A program made the position numbers and the translations under genes. Below, piece after piece: positions 63,372 to 64,000 of a DNA stretch of 64,000 nucleotides. The first letter of the stretch is position 1; each line of letters starts with the position of its first letter. The stretch spans positions 4,274 to 68,273 of the forward strand of contig JBELHJ010000005.1 in NCBI GenBank assembly GCA_042091495.1, in the 5' to 3' direction. This DNA comes from JBELHJ01 sp042091495 (lineage in GTDB: Bacteria; Bacteroidota; Bacteroidia; Flavobacteriales; Flavobacteriaceae). The notes beneath the pieces are model-generated. The model ran no database searches. It saw nothing but the letters and a program-made list of their open reading frames with translations, and was not told the DNA's origin.

Positions 63372-64000
63372 ATGAAAATTTTATACACTTTTTGTTTTTT
63401 AATCTCATTTTTTACAACCGCACAAAATGTGGTGACACCCTTATCGGCACCCACGAGCATGTGGGGTGCTTACATGACCTGGCATGGCGAAGGCGGTAAT
63501 GGCGATAATTGGGGCATTAACGATTTGAAATCTACTGTTGCTGTAAACCTGGTTCGTTTACAACCCAACTTCAGTATTTGGCGCAACGAGTATAATAACG
63601 ATTATTGGTTTGATGAAAACGGGAATTGTAAATTTTACCCTCTAGAGGCCAGTACGTTTGTCACTAATAATAATTTACAAGGCGCCGATCTGGAATTTAC
63701 GGGTGCGGTTACCAATTACACCTTAGATGCGGCCTACACTGCAGAGGCTTTTATTAAGGTTTTTGATGAAAGCTGGAACATGATAGTTGCCAAGTTATAC
63801 TTACTGGAAGGTGAGGGGAATTTCACTGTTACGGCTACTCAAGAAGAATTGGCTTCTGGAGTCAACATCCAATACGGTTTTGTAGTGAACGGTCCTGCGG
63901 CCAATCCCGCCGAAGAAAGTGCTTTGGGTAATGTCACCCTTGGTGAGGCGTTATCTACAGCAAGCTTTTCTGCGCCACGTATTAGTATGGTTCCTAATCC
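63372..64000 (+). CDS. Secreted protein with start of a type IX sorting domain, cut by window edge
   Basis: Open to the end of the window (about 209 codons). Signal peptide MKILYTFCFLISFFTTAQ. The mature part is rich in Asn, Trp and Gly: WGAYMTWHGEGGNGDNWGINDLK, beta-sandwich-like later. Visible near the end is RISMVPNP, which matches the start of a type A sorting domain used by the type IX secretion system, so it is probably exported to the surface. I do not recognise the rest; no catalytic domain is claimed. The final part lies outside the window. Confidence 0.8.
   Translation, partial: MKILYTFCFLISFFTTAQNVVTPLSAPTSMWGAYMTWHGEGGNGDNWGINDLKSTVAVNLVRLQPNFSIWRNEYNNDYWFDENGNCKFYPLEASTFVTNNNLQGADLEFTGAVTNYTLDAAYTAEAFIKVFDESWNMIVAKLYLLEGEGNFTVTATQEELASGVNIQYGFVVNGPAANPAEESALGNVTLGEALSTASFSAPRISMVPN

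Overview
The window looks like a chromosomal segment of a marine, alga-degrading member of the Flavobacteriaceae (Bacteroidetes). This rests on the low GC content, promoter-like TAnnTTTG boxes, few Shine-Dalgarno sequences, Bacteroidetes-specific families (hybrid two-component regulator, DUF3276, DUF4252, a type IX secretion sorting domain) and flavobacterial versions of housekeeping genes. Genus is not assigned.

Region 1 (about 1-27.7 kb) is a carbohydrate utilisation locus. It holds four different S1 sulfatases, two GH29 enzymes (alpha-L-fucosidase/alpha-L-galactosidase family), a DUF1501/DUF1800 pair, a LacI repressor and a large hybrid two-component regulator. Its core is a nine-gene run (6852-16222): Zn-dependent dehydrogenase, KDG kinase, KDPG aldolase, altronate dehydratase, tagaturonate reductase, lactonase, SDR sugar dehydrogenase, FucP-like symporter and a mutarotase. 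These read as a complete oxidative route for L-galactose: L-galactose -> L-galactonolactone -> L-galactonate -> D-tagaturonate -> D-altronate -> KDG -> KDPG -> pyruvate + glyceraldehyde-3-phosphate. An annotation pipeline would probably label the parts as fucose and galacturonate genes. The KDG kinase needs a C6 hydroxyl, which L-fucose products lack, so L-galactose (for example from porphyran-type red algal galactans) fits better. Two copies of a 16-bp sequence, exact reverse complements of each other, flank the lacI/dehydrogenase intergenic region and are probable operators. No SusC/SusD pair lies in the window, so the locus probably continues upstream of base 1, where the first sulfatase is cut.

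Region 2 (27.7-46.1 kb) is mostly housekeeping and stress genes: thioredoxin reductase, a PadR/PspC pair with a nine-copy GATT repeat in front, OxyR, a lipoprotein peptidyl-prolyl isomerase, NUDIX hydrolase, acyltransferase, an ECF sigma factor with a membrane protein, a CsaA-like protein, DUF3276, an MsbA-like ABC exporter, NusB, YajC, an S41 protease, a sigma factor/DUF4252 module and PurB.

Region 3 (46.2-64 kb) has visibly higher GC in several genes: a glycosyltransferase, sirtuin, TrmH, DEAD-box helicase, RdgB, RlmH, NadC, YihY, PriA, a LytTR regulator, ribosomal proteins S6-S18-L9, a MacB-like permease and HisS. It ends with a structured non-coding element, a small secreted protein and a truncated secreted protein whose visible end looks like the start of a type IX sorting domain. 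I saw no tRNA, rRNA, CRISPR array, prophage or insertion sequence.
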